Source: Mesorhizobium_B sp963522145
Lineage (GTDB): Bacteria > Pseudomonadota > Alphaproteobacteria > Rhizobiales > Rhizobiaceae
Direction: 5' to 3'
DNA: 64,000 nucleotides
Assembly: GCA_963522145.1 (NCBI GenBank)
Contig: CAUQXI010000017.1
Coordinates: forward strand, 1 to 64,000
Position 1 is the stretch's first letter. Every line of letters starts with the position of its first letter. The translations under genes and the position numbers were made by a program. This document shows positions 24,516 to 32,749 of the stretch, piece by piece. The notes beneath the pieces were generated by a model. That model was not told where the DNA came from and did no database searches. It saw nothing but the letters and a program-made list of their open reading frames with translations.

Positions 24516-24771
24516 GCCGGTCGGAAGCGCCCTGCTTCTTTACCCTGGAAACCGCTTCCCTGCGCTCGGCTTCGCTTTCCGGGTCTTCCCCTCTCTGCTG
24601 CGCGCCGCGGATCAGCCCGTCGGCGTCCACGCCTTCCGGCAGGCGCTTGATTTCGTCCACCGTCCCGGCATCGACGGGATCGTCTTCATCCAGCGGATGA
24701 CCGAGATCCTGCTCCTGCTGGTGAACCATGATGGCGTCTGTGGCGTCGTCCGGGTTCGTGATGCGCGACAT
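24511..24771 (-). CDS. Small hydrophilic acidic protein
   Basis: This 86-residue highly charged protein begins MSRITNPDDATDAI and ends in alternating Glu/Arg (SEAERREAVSRVKKQG). It is probably intrinsically disordered. ATG 24771 has a GGAG seven bases upstream, better supported than the longer frame starting at 24819. No family was recognised. Confidence 0.55.
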   Translation of the reverse strand: MSRITNPDDATDAIMVHQQEQDLGHPLDEDDPVDAGTVDEIKRLPEGVDADGLIRGAQQRGEDPESEAERREAVSRVKKQGASDRR

Positions 24772-24835
24772 GGGAACGCTCCGTATGCTGGTTGAGCACG
24801 GGGAACGTTCCCATTTCACGAGCGGTTCCCGCCCA

Positions 24836-25357
24836 TCAGCCGCCGTGATCGTGGCCGGCGGCCTTGCGCACGGGCAGCGTGACCTCGACCGCGCCGGCCT
24901 TTTCGAAGCGGAGGGTCACCGGCACCGTGCCGCCATCCTTGAAGGGCTCGGCCACGCCCGTGAACATCAGGTGCAGGCCGCCCGGCGCAAGCTCGACCGA
25001 GCCCTGGGCCGGGACGTCCAGCCCGCCTTCCACCGGTCGCATGACCATCACGTCGTTTTCGGTCGACATCGAGTGGATCTCGACCTTCGCGGCGGCAGGT
25101 GAGCTTGCCGAGACGAGGTGGTCGGGAGCGTTGCCCTTGTTGGAGATCACGAGATAGCCGCCGCCCGCCGGCTGGCCCGGCAGCATGGCGCGGGCCCAGC
25201 CATCGCTGATCGCAAGATCACCGATCTCGGCTTGATTGGATGCTGATGCGTGCTCCCCATGTCCGCTATGTGTTTGCTCGGCGTGAGCGGAAAGAGAAAG
25301 GAAGCCACAAGCAGTCAGCGCGGCGGCTGCCGCGATCGGCAGAAAATTTCGTTGCAT
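24836..25357 (-). CDS. Periplasmic copper chaperone PCu(A)C
   Basis: This 173-residue protein has a signal peptide (about 26 residues), a His-rich mature start (HSGHGEHAS) and the PCu(A)C domain. The domain shows the Cu(I) site H(M)x10MxnHxM pattern: EIHSMSTENDVMVMRPV and PGGLHLMFTG. It ends in a His-rich tail (GHDHGG). The family delivers copper to the CuA centre of cytochrome oxidase or buffers periplasmic copper. It lies just downstream of a DUF2946 gene on the same strand, together forming a small copper module. Confidence 0.9.
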   Translation of the reverse strand: MQRNFLPIAAAAALTACGFLSLSAHAEQTHSGHGEHASASNQAEIGDLAISDGWARAMLPGQPAGGGYLVISNKGNAPDHLVSASSPAAAKVEIHSMSTENDVMVMRPVEGGLDVPAQGSVELAPGGLHLMFTGVAEPFKDGGTVPVTLRFEKAGAVEVTLPVRKAAGHDHGG

Positions 25358-25421
25358 GAAAGAAAATCCCGTTTGAAGGCCAGAGCCCGCGGCACGCGCC
25401 GCAAGGCAGGTTGAAGAGCGT

Positions 25422-25811
25422 TCAAGCGGTGATCGGCGGTCCGCGTATGCTGCCCGGAGGTTGAGCGGCCGCGTGGGGTAGCACCAAAAGCCGAAGTGCA
25501 AAGGAAAGAACAACCTCGCGGTGAGAAGGCCGGCTGAACAGGATTGCGCCACCCGGCAGGGCCTTGGCGAAGATCTTGAAGCCGCAGGCGGCATTGCCGA
25601 TGCAGTGAAGACAGTCCTGTCTTCCCGGCAGCTTGAGCGGCGCGGTTTTCCCGCTGTCGCCTGCGCAGATGAGATGCGTTTGGGCAGCCGCCGCAACCGA
25701 GCCGCCGTGGAAGCCTGCGAAGACAAGGATCAGGGCCGCCAGCGCAACAAAGGCGCGGCCGTCCCGGCGAAGGGAGGCGAACCAGCTTTGTGGATGCGCG
25801 CACACGTTCAT
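25422..25811 (-). CDS. DUF2946 family membrane protein
   Basis: This 129-residue protein has one N-terminal hydrophobic segment (AFVALAALILVFAGF, about residues 20-34), then a cysteine-bearing region (LICAG, CLHCIGNAACG) and a second hydrophobic stretch near the end (REVVLSFALRLLVLP). DUF2946 proteins often neighbour PCu(A)C and copper genes, as here. The cysteine cluster is a plausible copper ligand set, but the function is not established. Confidence 0.78.
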   Translation of the reverse strand: MNVCAHPQSWFASLRRDGRAFVALAALILVFAGFHGGSVAAAAQTHLICAGDSGKTAPLKLPGRQDCLHCIGNAACGFKIFAKALPGGAILFSRPSHREVVLSFALRLLVLPHAAAQPPGSIRGPPITA

Positions 25812-25873
25812 CGCCTCAAGCGATAAACGGAAGGCTATCCTTTGTCAGCCAGCCTGATGCGCGGCATGACCGC

Positions 25874-26722
25874 TCACAGCGCGTAGAAGCGGCTGACGAT
25901 GTCCCACGCCTCGTCGGCGGTTTCAGCGAAGTCAAGGATGTCGGCGTCACCCGGCGAGATCGTGCCCTGCTCCGCGAGGTAGTCGAGATCGATGGCGCGT
26001 TGCCAGAACGAGCGGCCGAACAGGATCACCGGCACGCGCTCCATACGGCCTGTCTGGATCAGCGTCAGCGTTTCAAACAGCTCGTCCATGGTGCCGAAGC
26101 CGCCGGGGAAAGCGGCGACAGCCTTCGCTCGCATCACGAAATGCATCTTGCGGATCGCGAAATAATGGAAGTTGAAGCAGAGCTCGGGCGTGACAAAGGC
26201 GTTGGGCGCCTGCTCATGGGGCAGCACGATGTTGAGCCCGATGGAAGGCGCGCCGACATCGGCAGCGCCACGGTTGCCGGCTTCCATCACGCCCGGCCCG
26301 CCGCCGGTGACCACGACGAACTCCCGGAAGTCCGACTGCGCGGAATGCTCCGAGCAGAGCCGCGCGAAGCGGCGTGCTTCCTCATAATATTTCGCATTGG
26401 CGAGCAGGTTCGCCTTCTGTGTTTCGTTCTTGGCCGCCCAGGCCTCTCCGCCCGGCTCGGGAATGCGCGCGCCGCCGAACATCACCACCGTCGAGCAGAT
26501 GCCGCGTTCCGCGAGCGCCATCTCCGGCTTGAGAAGCTCAAGCTGGAGCCGCACGGCGCGAAGCTCGCGTCGAGTGAGGAAGTCAGGGTCGTTCCAGGCG
26601 AGCCGGTAGGTCGCCGCGCGGGTTTGCGGCGTATCGGGCACGCTCTTGGCGCGCGCCAAGTCTTGGTCAGAATGCGAAAGCGGATTCCAGCCGCCATCCG
26701 CGCCGTTGTCCAATGCTGCCAA
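25874..26722 (-). CDS. LOG family (TIGR00730) Rossmann-fold nucleoside phosphoribohydrolase
   Basis: This 282-residue protein has both LOG motifs: GGGPGVMEAGNRGA and FPGGFGTMDELFE (PGGxGTxxE). Proteins of this type release free bases from nucleoside 5'-monophosphates, and cytokinin activation is the best-known case. An N-terminal extension of about 80 residues before the Rossmann core puts it among the longer, bacterial form. It is transcribed away from dapD with a 151-base gap containing both promoters. Confidence 0.9.
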   Translation of the reverse strand: MAALDNGADGGWNPLSHSDQDLARAKSVPDTPQTRAATYRLAWNDPDFLTRRELRAVRLQLELLKPEMALAERGICSTVVMFGGARIPEPGGEAWAAKNETQKANLLANAKYYEEARRFARLCSEHSAQSDFREFVVVTGGGPGVMEAGNRGAADVGAPSIGLNIVLPHEQAPNAFVTPELCFNFHYFAIRKMHFVMRAKAVAAFPGGFGTMDELFETLTLIQTGRMERVPVILFGRSFWQRAIDLDYLAEQGTISPGDADILDFAETADEAWDIVSRFYAL

Positions 26723-26873
26723 TGCCTGATCTTTCCTGCGCTGGGCCGGCGCCGTGTTCGGCTCGCCCGAGAATTGACCTCTGCGGCGTCCATGCGATAG
26801 GCCGCGTCAAACGAGACGCGCTTCACGCCCGTTCCCGTGTTTTCCGCCGTCCCCTATCACGGAGCCGCATCCG

Positions 26874-27728
26874 ATGTCGAAGCCCGACCTCCAAAGCCTG
26901 CAACGTGCGATCGAATCCGCTTGGGACGCCCGCGAGGAGATATCGACGGATACGCGCGGCGAGGTCCGCGAGGCGGTGGAGACCGCGCTCGACCTGCTCG
27001 ACCGCGGTGAGGCGCGTGTGGCCGAACGAGAGGCTGACGGCTCCTGGCGCGTCAATCAATGGCTCAAGAAGGCGGTGCTTCTGTCCTTCCGCCTCAACCC
27101 CATGGAAGCAATCGAAGGCGCGCCGGGCGGCGCGTCCTGGTGGGACAAGGTGCCCTCGAAGTTTTCGGGCTGGAGCGGGCTGGATTTCGAGCGCGCGGGC
27201 TTCCGCGCGGTGCCGGGCGCGATCGTCCGGCGCTCGGCCTTTGTGGCCAGGGGCGCGATCCTGATGCCGTCCTTCGTCAATCTCGGCGCCTATGTGGGCG
27301 AAGGCACGATGGTGGACACCTGGGCTTCCGTCGGCTCCTGCGCGCAGATCGGCCGCAACGTGCATCTGTCGGGCGGTGCCGGCATCGGCGGCGTGCTTGA
27401 GCCCATGCAGGCCAATCCCACAATCATCGAGGACAACTGCTTCATCGGCGCACGCTCGGAAGTGGTGGAAGGCGTGATCGTGCGCGAAGGCTCCGTGCTC
27501 GGCATGGGCGTGTTCCTCGGCCAGTCCACCAAGATCGTGGACCGGACGACCGGCGCGGTCAGCTACGGCGAGGTACCGGCGGGCTCGGTGGTGGTGGCAG
27601 GCTCGCTGCCCGGCAAGCCGCTAGCGAATGGCGAAGCCTCGCCGAGCCTTTACTGCGCCGTGATCGTCAAGCACGTGGATGCGGGCACCCGCGCCAAGAC
27701 CTCGATCAACGATCTTCTTCGCGATTGA
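26874..27728 (+). CDS. dapD: Tetrahydrodipicolinate N-succinyltransferase
   Basis: This 284-residue enzyme transfers succinyl from succinyl-CoA in the lysine/diaminopimelate pathway. An N-terminal helical domain (about 1-100) precedes a left-handed beta helix with hexapeptide repeats (GAILMPSFVNLGAYVGEGTM, GTMVDTWASVGSCAQIGRNV, GGVLEPMQANPTIIEDN). The arrangement and length are typical. dapE, the next step but one in the pathway, lies 3 kb downstream on the same strand. Confidence 0.97.
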   Translation: MSKPDLQSLQRAIESAWDAREEISTDTRGEVREAVETALDLLDRGEARVAEREADGSWRVNQWLKKAVLLSFRLNPMEAIEGAPGGASWWDKVPSKFSGWSGLDFERAGFRAVPGAIVRRSAFVARGAILMPSFVNLGAYVGEGTMVDTWASVGSCAQIGRNVHLSGGAGIGGVLEPMQANPTIIEDNCFIGARSEVVEGVIVREGSVLGMGVFLGQSTKIVDRTTGAVSYGEVPAGSVVVAGSLPGKPLANGEASPSLYCAVIVKHVDAGTRAKTSINDLLRD

Positions 27729-27740
27729 TCTTTAAGGCGG

Positions 27741-28142
27741 ATGCCATCAGGTTCCGCGACGCACCTCATGCCAGTGGAATCGATCGTGGAGTGGAGAAAG
27801 CTGTTCACAAGCGCGCGGGGTCGCATCGGCCGTGCCCGGTTCTGGGCGGGCGTGGCAGCAGTCTTCGCGCTGTGGGCCGCTCTCGGTGTGGCGATCAAGA
27901 TGCTCGACCGGCCCGGCGCCGAGCCGCTTTCGGTCGTGCTGCTCGCAATATTGCTCCTGGTGCTACCGCTCGTTCCCCTCTGCGCCGTTTATGCAAAGCG
28001 CTGGCATGACCGCGACAAATCGGGCTGGTGGAGCCTGCTTCTGCTTGCGCCGGTGATCGGCCAGCTTTGGATCTTCGTCGAGCTCGGCATGGTTGCCGGC
28101 ACCCGCGGCGCCAACCAGTATGGACCCGACCCTCTTGGCTGA
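27741..28142 (+). CDS. DUF805 family membrane protein
   Basis: This 133-residue protein has the DUF805 pattern: an aromatic-rich start (WRKLFTSARGRIGRARFW), hydrophobic segments and the conserved loop YAKRWHDRDKSGWWSLL, ending in GTRGANQYGPDPLG. Function unknown. Start 27741 has AAGG close upstream; ATG 27768 is an alternative. It overlaps a second, related gene, suggesting a tandem duplication. Confidence 0.82.
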   Translation: MPSGSATHLMPVESIVEWRKLFTSARGRIGRARFWAGVAAVFALWAALGVAIKMLDRPGAEPLSVVLLAILLLVLPLVPLCAVYAKRWHDRDKSGWWSLLLLAPVIGQLWIFVELGMVAGTRGANQYGPDPLG

Positions 28143-28521
28143 TACGAAACAGGACGCAACCGTGGACTGGGTCTGGTTCTTCTTCCGCATCAAGGGGCGG
28201 GTGAGCCGCCAGACCTTTTTTCTGGGCGGTCTTCTGCTCGCTGTGTTTCAGGCCTTTCCGCTCTACCGCTTCTCGCTGGTGCCGCAGGACAGTTCGCAGG
28301 CGCAGGCCTGGGCATCCGTGTTTTTCCTCGTCGGCATTGCAACCCTTTGGTCGAACGTTGCGCTCGGCGTAAAGCGGCTGCACGACATCGACAAGCCCGG
28401 ATTGGCGGCGATCTCCCTTTTTGTCCCGATCGTGCAGCTGATCGCCTTTCTGGTGCTCTGCTTCTTTCCGGGAACGCGCGGACCCAACACCTATGGCGAA
28501 CGCACCAACGCTCCCGCCTGA
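28120..28521 (+). CDS. DUF805 family membrane protein (second copy)
   Basis: This protein of about 133 residues has the same plan as its neighbour: VWFFFRIKGRVSRQTFF, three hydrophobic segments, the loop LGVKRLHDIDKPGLAA and a C-terminal FPGTRGPNTYG. The start could be ATG 28120 inside the preceding gene or GTG 28162; the latter has a GGA at good spacing. It also overlaps the following gene by 29 bases. Confidence 0.78.
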   Translation: MDPTLLADTKQDATVDWVWFFFRIKGRVSRQTFFLGGLLLAVFQAFPLYRFSLVPQDSSQAQAWASVFFLVGIATLWSNVALGVKRLHDIDKPGLAAISLFVPIVQLIAFLVLCFFPGTRGPNTYGERTNAPA

Positions 28522-29263
28522 GCAGGCATCTCCAGCGGAAAAGCCAGCCGGCGAACGCTTCCGCACGCTCGATCCGCGCAAGATCATCAAAACCACCGAA
28601 ACGCTTTCGGCGCGCGTGTTCGAGCGCTTTCCCGATTCCGGACTATCGCGCGTGGCAAGCGATTTTGTGTTGCTCGCGCGGGATCTCTCCCAAACGGCGC
28701 AAAGCCTCAAAGGTCCGATCTGGCCAGTGCGCATCGGCATCGCGGTGGCGATCCTGGCGGGCGCGACCGTGTTCGGCCTCGTGGGAACGGTGTTCCACTT
28801 CGACCGGCTGTCGTCGGACGCCGCGCTCGATTTCGTGCAGGGCGTGGAAGCCTCGCTGAACACGGTGATCCTCGCCTGCCTCGGATTATTCACCCTGATC
28901 ACCACGGAAGAACGCATGAAGCGTAAGCGGGTCTTCCGCGCGCTGCACGGGCTTCGCTCGCTGATCCATGTCGTGGACATGCACCAGCTGACAAAGGACC
29001 CGGCAGCGCTGTCACCCGACTTCCGCCCCACCGCGCATTCGCCGGCACGGATCACGGATGCGGCCGACCTCGCGCGCTATCTCGATTACTGCTCGGAGAT
29101 GCTGTCCATCACCGGCAAGCTCGCGGCCCTCTTCGCGCAATCGGTGAACGACGCCGTGGTGATCGATGCCGTCAACGACATCGAGACGCTTGGCTCGAAC
29201 CTGTCGCGCAAGATCTGGCAGAAGATCACTTTGATCGATGAGCGCGCGAAGCGACGCGGCTGA
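28493..29263 (+). CDS. Membrane protein of unknown function
   Basis: This 256-residue protein has a polar N-terminal 80 residues, two transmembrane helices (about 82-103, IGIAVAILAGATVFGLVGTV, and about 122-138, VILACLGLFTLIT) and a C-terminal cytoplasmic helical domain of about 110 residues containing LHGLRSLIHVVDMHQL. No family was recognised, though the plan is seen in conserved alphaproteobacterial proteins. Its stop codon falls inside a 29-base tandem repeat, so its C-terminus is probably changing. Confidence 0.65.
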   Translation: MANAPTLPPEQASPAEKPAGERFRTLDPRKIIKTTETLSARVFERFPDSGLSRVASDFVLLARDLSQTAQSLKGPIWPVRIGIAVAILAGATVFGLVGTVFHFDRLSSDAALDFVQGVEASLNTVILACLGLFTLITTEERMKRKRVFRALHGLRSLIHVVDMHQLTKDPAALSPDFRPTAHSPARITDAADLARYLDYCSEMLSITGKLAALFAQSVNDAVVIDAVNDIETLGSNLSRKIWQKITLIDERAKRRG

Positions 29264-29329
29264 TCGATAAGCCCGCAAAGCAGTGCGGCCGATCGATGGG
29301 CGCACAAAGCGACGCGGGCGATCGATAGC
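29232..29329 (+). repeat. 29-bp tandem repeat, 3.4 copies
   Basis: Three imperfect 29-base units (29232-29260, 29261-29289, 29290-29318) and a partial fourth (29319-29329) start with (t/c)gatcgat and end in gcgg. The first unit is the last coding segment of the upstream gene and the second contains its stop. The pattern suggests recent duplication of the gene end; each unit carries a gatcgat palindrome. Confidence 0.85.
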
Positions 29330-29393
29330 TTCTTACCTTGAGGCGAGACCCGGCTGCGCCATATGGGGCTTCGATCCTTTGGAGCGTTGTTCC

Positions 29394-30752
29394 GTGAAGA
29401 AGCTGATTGCTGTTCTCGTCCTGCTTGTCATCATCGGTGCTGGCGCGTGGTATGTCGTTCGTGGCGAAAGCGCGAACCTGCCCGTCGCGGAGGGCTATGG
29501 CCCCAATCCGACACTGCCCGCGCCCAAGAAGCAGCTGATCCCCACCGTGAAGGTGGCGGAGGCATCGAGTTGGCCGGCGGGCGCAGCGCCAACCGCCGCC
29601 ACAGGCCTCCTCGTCAATCGCTTCGCCGAGGGACTCGATCATCCGCGCTGGCTTCACGTTTTGCCCAACGGCGACGTGCTGGTCGCCGAATCGAACCGCC
29701 CGCCCGCGCCGGACGAAGGCTTTTCGCTGCGCGGCTTCGCCATGGGTCTGTTCATGGGCAAGGCTGGCGCGGAAGTGCCCTCCGCCAACCGCATTACCCT
29801 GCTGCGCGATGCGGACGGAGACGGTGTGGCTGAAATGAAGACGTCCTTCATCGAAGGCCTGCTCTCGCCCTTCGGCATGACCCTGTTGAATGGCAGGCTC
29901 TACGTGGCGAATGCCGATGCGATCGTGGCCTTTCCCTACAAGGACGGCGACACGAAGATCGCGGCGGCGCCTGAAAAGATCGTCGATCTGCCTGCCGGCC
30001 GCAATCATCACTGGACCAAGGATGTCATCGCAAGCGCGAACGGCACCAAGCTTTATGCGACGGTCGGCTCCAACTCCAATGCCGCCGAGAACGGGATGGA
30101 AGAGGAAGAAAACCGCGCCGCCGTATTGGAGATCGACCTCGCCACCAAACAGACGCGTCTTTTCGCTTCCGGCCTCCGCAATCCGAATGGCCTGTCGTGG
30201 AACCCGGAGGATGGCCGACTCTGGGTCGTCGTCAACGAGCGCGACGAGATCGGCTCAGACCTTGTGCCCGACTACATGACCTCCGTGAAGGACGGCGGCT
30301 TCTACGGTTGGCCTTACAGCTATTGGGGACAGAACGTGGACTCGCGGGTCGAGCCGCAGAAGCCGGACCTTGTGGCCAAGGCGATCAAGCCCGATTACGG
30401 CCTTGGCGCGCATACCGCCTCGCTCGGCCTCACCTTCTACACCGGCGAGGCGTTGCCGGCCGAATATCGCAACGGCGCATTTATCGGCCAACATGGCTCA
30501 TGGAACCGCCGCCCCTTTTCGGGCTACAAGGTCGTCTTCGTGCCGTTCTCCGGCGGCAAGCCAAGCGGCGAGCCGAAGGATATCCTGACCGGCTTCGTCA
30601 ACGGGAATGAGCAGGCGATGGGCCGTCCGGTCGGCGTGCGGGTGGATGCGCGCGGCGCGCTTCTGGTGGCGGACGATGTCGGCAACATCATCTGGCGCGT
30701 ATCGCCCGCGGCCGCCTCGGCGCAGAACACATCGGCGCTGAATCCCTCGTGA
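29394..30752 (+). CDS. PQQ-dependent sugar (sorbosone) dehydrogenase-like protein
   Basis: This 452-residue protein has an N-terminal membrane anchor or uncleaved signal (KKLIAVLVLLVIIGAGAWYV) and a six-bladed beta-propeller of the GSDH/L-sorbosone dehydrogenase family. The family is recognised by HPRWLHVLPNGDVLVAESN, SPFGMTLLNGRLYVANAD, GLRNPNGLSWNPEDGRLW and GFYGWPYSYWG. It probably oxidises an aldose or sorbosone in the periplasm using PQQ; no PQQ synthesis genes lie nearby. The GTG start 29394 is supported by GGAG nine bases upstream. Confidence 0.82.
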   Translation: MKKLIAVLVLLVIIGAGAWYVVRGESANLPVAEGYGPNPTLPAPKKQLIPTVKVAEASSWPAGAAPTAATGLLVNRFAEGLDHPRWLHVLPNGDVLVAESNRPPAPDEGFSLRGFAMGLFMGKAGAEVPSANRITLLRDADGDGVAEMKTSFIEGLLSPFGMTLLNGRLYVANADAIVAFPYKDGDTKIAAAPEKIVDLPAGRNHHWTKDVIASANGTKLYATVGSNSNAAENGMEEEENRAAVLEIDLATKQTRLFASGLRNPNGLSWNPEDGRLWVVVNERDEIGSDLVPDYMTSVKDGGFYGWPYSYWGQNVDSRVEPQKPDLVAKAIKPDYGLGAHTASLGLTFYTGEALPAEYRNGAFIGQHGSWNRRPFSGYKVVFVPFSGGKPSGEPKDILTGFVNGNEQAMGRPVGVRVDARGALLVADDVGNIIWRVSPAAASAQNTSALNPS

Positions 30753-30785
30753 CAGCACGGTGAGTGGGAGGGTAAGGCTCGCGCC

Positions 30786-31985
30786 ATGCCCTCACCCTCC
30801 TCCTTGCCGGTCGACCCGGCAGAAAACCTCGCCAGCTTGATCCGCTGCCGCTCGGTCACGCCGGACGATGGCGGCGCGCTATCTGCGCTGCAAGCCATGC
30901 TCGCGCCGATGGGCTTCCGGGTCGACCGGCCAGTCTTCACCGAAGCTGGCACGCCGGATGTCGAGAACCTCTATGCCCGGCTGTCCGGCAACGGACCGCA
31001 TCTGATGTTCGCGGGGCACACTGATGTAGTGCCGCCGGGAGACGAGGCGTCGTGGAAGCATCCGCCCTTCTCGACCGCGATCGCCAACAACGAGATGTGG
31101 GGCCGCGGCGCGGTGGACATGAAAGGTGGCATCGCCTGTTTCGTGGCCGCTCTTGCCCGTCATTTTCAGCGCGAGCCGACGCTGAAAGGCTCGGTGTCTC
31201 TGCTGATCACGGGCGACGAGGAAGGCCCTGCCATCAACGGCACGACCAAGCTTCTCGAATGGGCGGCGGCTCGCGGCGAAAGCTGGGATGGTGCGATCGT
31301 GGGCGAGCCGACCAGTGTCGAGGCGATCGGCGACACGGTGAAGATCGGCCGGCGCGGGTCGCTGTCAGGCCGCGCGATGGTGGAGGGCCGGCAGGGCCAT
31401 GTCGCCTACCCGCATCTCGCGGACAATCCCCTGCGCGGCATGGCCACGCTGCTCGACGCGCTTCTCGCGGAGCCGTTCGATGGTGGCACGGCCGAGTTTC
31501 CCGCCACCAATCTGGAACCCACCTCGATCGATACAGGCAACCGAGCGACCAACGTCATCCCGGCGCGAGCAAGCCTCGACTTCAACATCCGCTTCAACGA
31601 CCGATGGAACGTCGAAACGCTTCAAGCAGAGGTGCACGGAAGGCTCGACCGTGCAGCGGAAGATTTACGCCATCGACCCGGCGCAAACAGCGAAATCTCG
31701 TTTTCGATCGAGTGGCGCGACCGGCCGAGCGACGTATTCCTGACCCGTGACGAGCGGCTGGTGGGGCTGATCTCGAACGCGATCCAGGCTGTGACCGGCC
31801 GCACCGGCGAACTCTCCACCGGCGGCGGCACATCGGATGCCCGCTTCATCAAGGATTACTGCCCGGTGGTGGAGTTCGGGCTCGTCGGCAAGACGATGCA
31901 TATGGTGGACGAGCGCGTGCCGCTCAGCGATCTCGAAACGCTGACGCAGGTGTACGAGCGCTTCCTGGCAGAGTGGTTCGCGTAA
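30786..31985 (+). CDS. dapE: Succinyl-diaminopimelate desuccinylase
   Basis: This 399-residue M20 metallopeptidase-fold enzyme releases succinate from N-succinyl-LL-DAP. The metal ligands are in AGHTDVVPPGD, GAVDMKGG and GDEEGPA, with the dimerisation domain in between and TSGGGTSDARF-like SLTGxG (here STGGGTSDARF) near the end. The normal length and the presence of dapD upstream support the assignment. Confidence 0.96.
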   Translation: MPSPSSLPVDPAENLASLIRCRSVTPDDGGALSALQAMLAPMGFRVDRPVFTEAGTPDVENLYARLSGNGPHLMFAGHTDVVPPGDEASWKHPPFSTAIANNEMWGRGAVDMKGGIACFVAALARHFQREPTLKGSVSLLITGDEEGPAINGTTKLLEWAAARGESWDGAIVGEPTSVEAIGDTVKIGRRGSLSGRAMVEGRQGHVAYPHLADNPLRGMATLLDALLAEPFDGGTAEFPATNLEPTSIDTGNRATNVIPARASLDFNIRFNDRWNVETLQAEVHGRLDRAAEDLRHRPGANSEISFSIEWRDRPSDVFLTRDERLVGLISNAIQAVTGRTGELSTGGGTSDARFIKDYCPVVEFGLVGKTMHMVDERVPLSDLETLTQVYERFLAEWFA

Positions 31986-31996
31986 AAACCTCGCCG

Positions 31997-32749
31997 CTAG
32001 CTCTCCCCGTAATCCACCCGCTCCAGATAAAGCCCTTCCGGCGGGGCGATGCCGGCGCAGGCGGCGCGGCTTCGGGCGTCGAGCGCGCGGCGGAGATCGG
32101 CCGGTTCCCAGCCGCCCTCGCCCACCCGCTTCAGGCTGCCCACCATGGAGCGCACCTGATTGTGCAGAAAGGAGCGCGCGGAGGCTGTGATCGCGATGCG
32201 GTCGCCTTCTCGCGTCACGTCGAGCCTGTCGAGGGTGCGGAGCGGACTGTTCGCCTGGCACTGGACGGAACGGAAGGTGGTGAAGTCGTGCCGGCCGAGC
32301 AGCAGGTGTGCTGCTTCACCCATGCGCGCGGCATCGAGCGCTTTCGGCACCCACCAGACGCGGCCTTTTTCCAGCGCCGGCGGGGCGCGGCGGTTGAGGA
32401 TGAGGTAGCGATAGTGCCGGGCCGTGGCGGAGAAGCGCGCGTCCCATTCCGGCGGAACGGCATGGGCGGCCGTGATCGAGACCGCCTCGCCCGCCAGTTG
32501 AAGATGCGCGTTGATCGCGTCGCGCACCGTTTTCTCGCTCCACTCGCGCCCAAGGTCGAGATGCGCCACCTGGCCGGTGGCATGCACCCCCGCATCCGTG
32601 CGGCCCGCGCCGCGCAGCGAGATGGCTTCGCCGGAGAAAGCCAGCACCGCCGCCTCGATCGCGCCCTGTACGGTGCGCAGGTCCGCCTGCCGCTGCCAGC
32701 CCGCGTAGGGGCGGCCGTCATATTCGATGTCGATGCGAAAGCGCGGCAT
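31997..32749 (-). CDS. truA: tRNA pseudouridine(38-40) synthase TruA
   Basis: This 250-residue enzyme has the catalytic motif GAGRTDAGVHATGQVAH with the essential Asp, the N-terminal IEYDGRPYAGWQRQ and the C-terminal LRRALDARSR. It converts U38-U40 in tRNA anticodon arms to pseudouridine. Its ATG shares one base with the fmt stop (TGATG), so it is the last gene of a def-fmt-truA operon. Confidence 0.97.
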   Translation of the reverse strand: MPRFRIDIEYDGRPYAGWQRQADLRTVQGAIEAAVLAFSGEAISLRGAGRTDAGVHATGQVAHLDLGREWSEKTVRDAINAHLQLAGEAVSITAAHAVPPEWDARFSATARHYRYLILNRRAPPALEKGRVWWVPKALDAARMGEAAHLLLGRHDFTTFRSVQCQANSPLRTLDRLDVTREGDRIAITASARSFLHNQVRSMVGSLKRVGEGGWEPADLRRALDARSRAACAGIAPPEGLYLERVDYGES

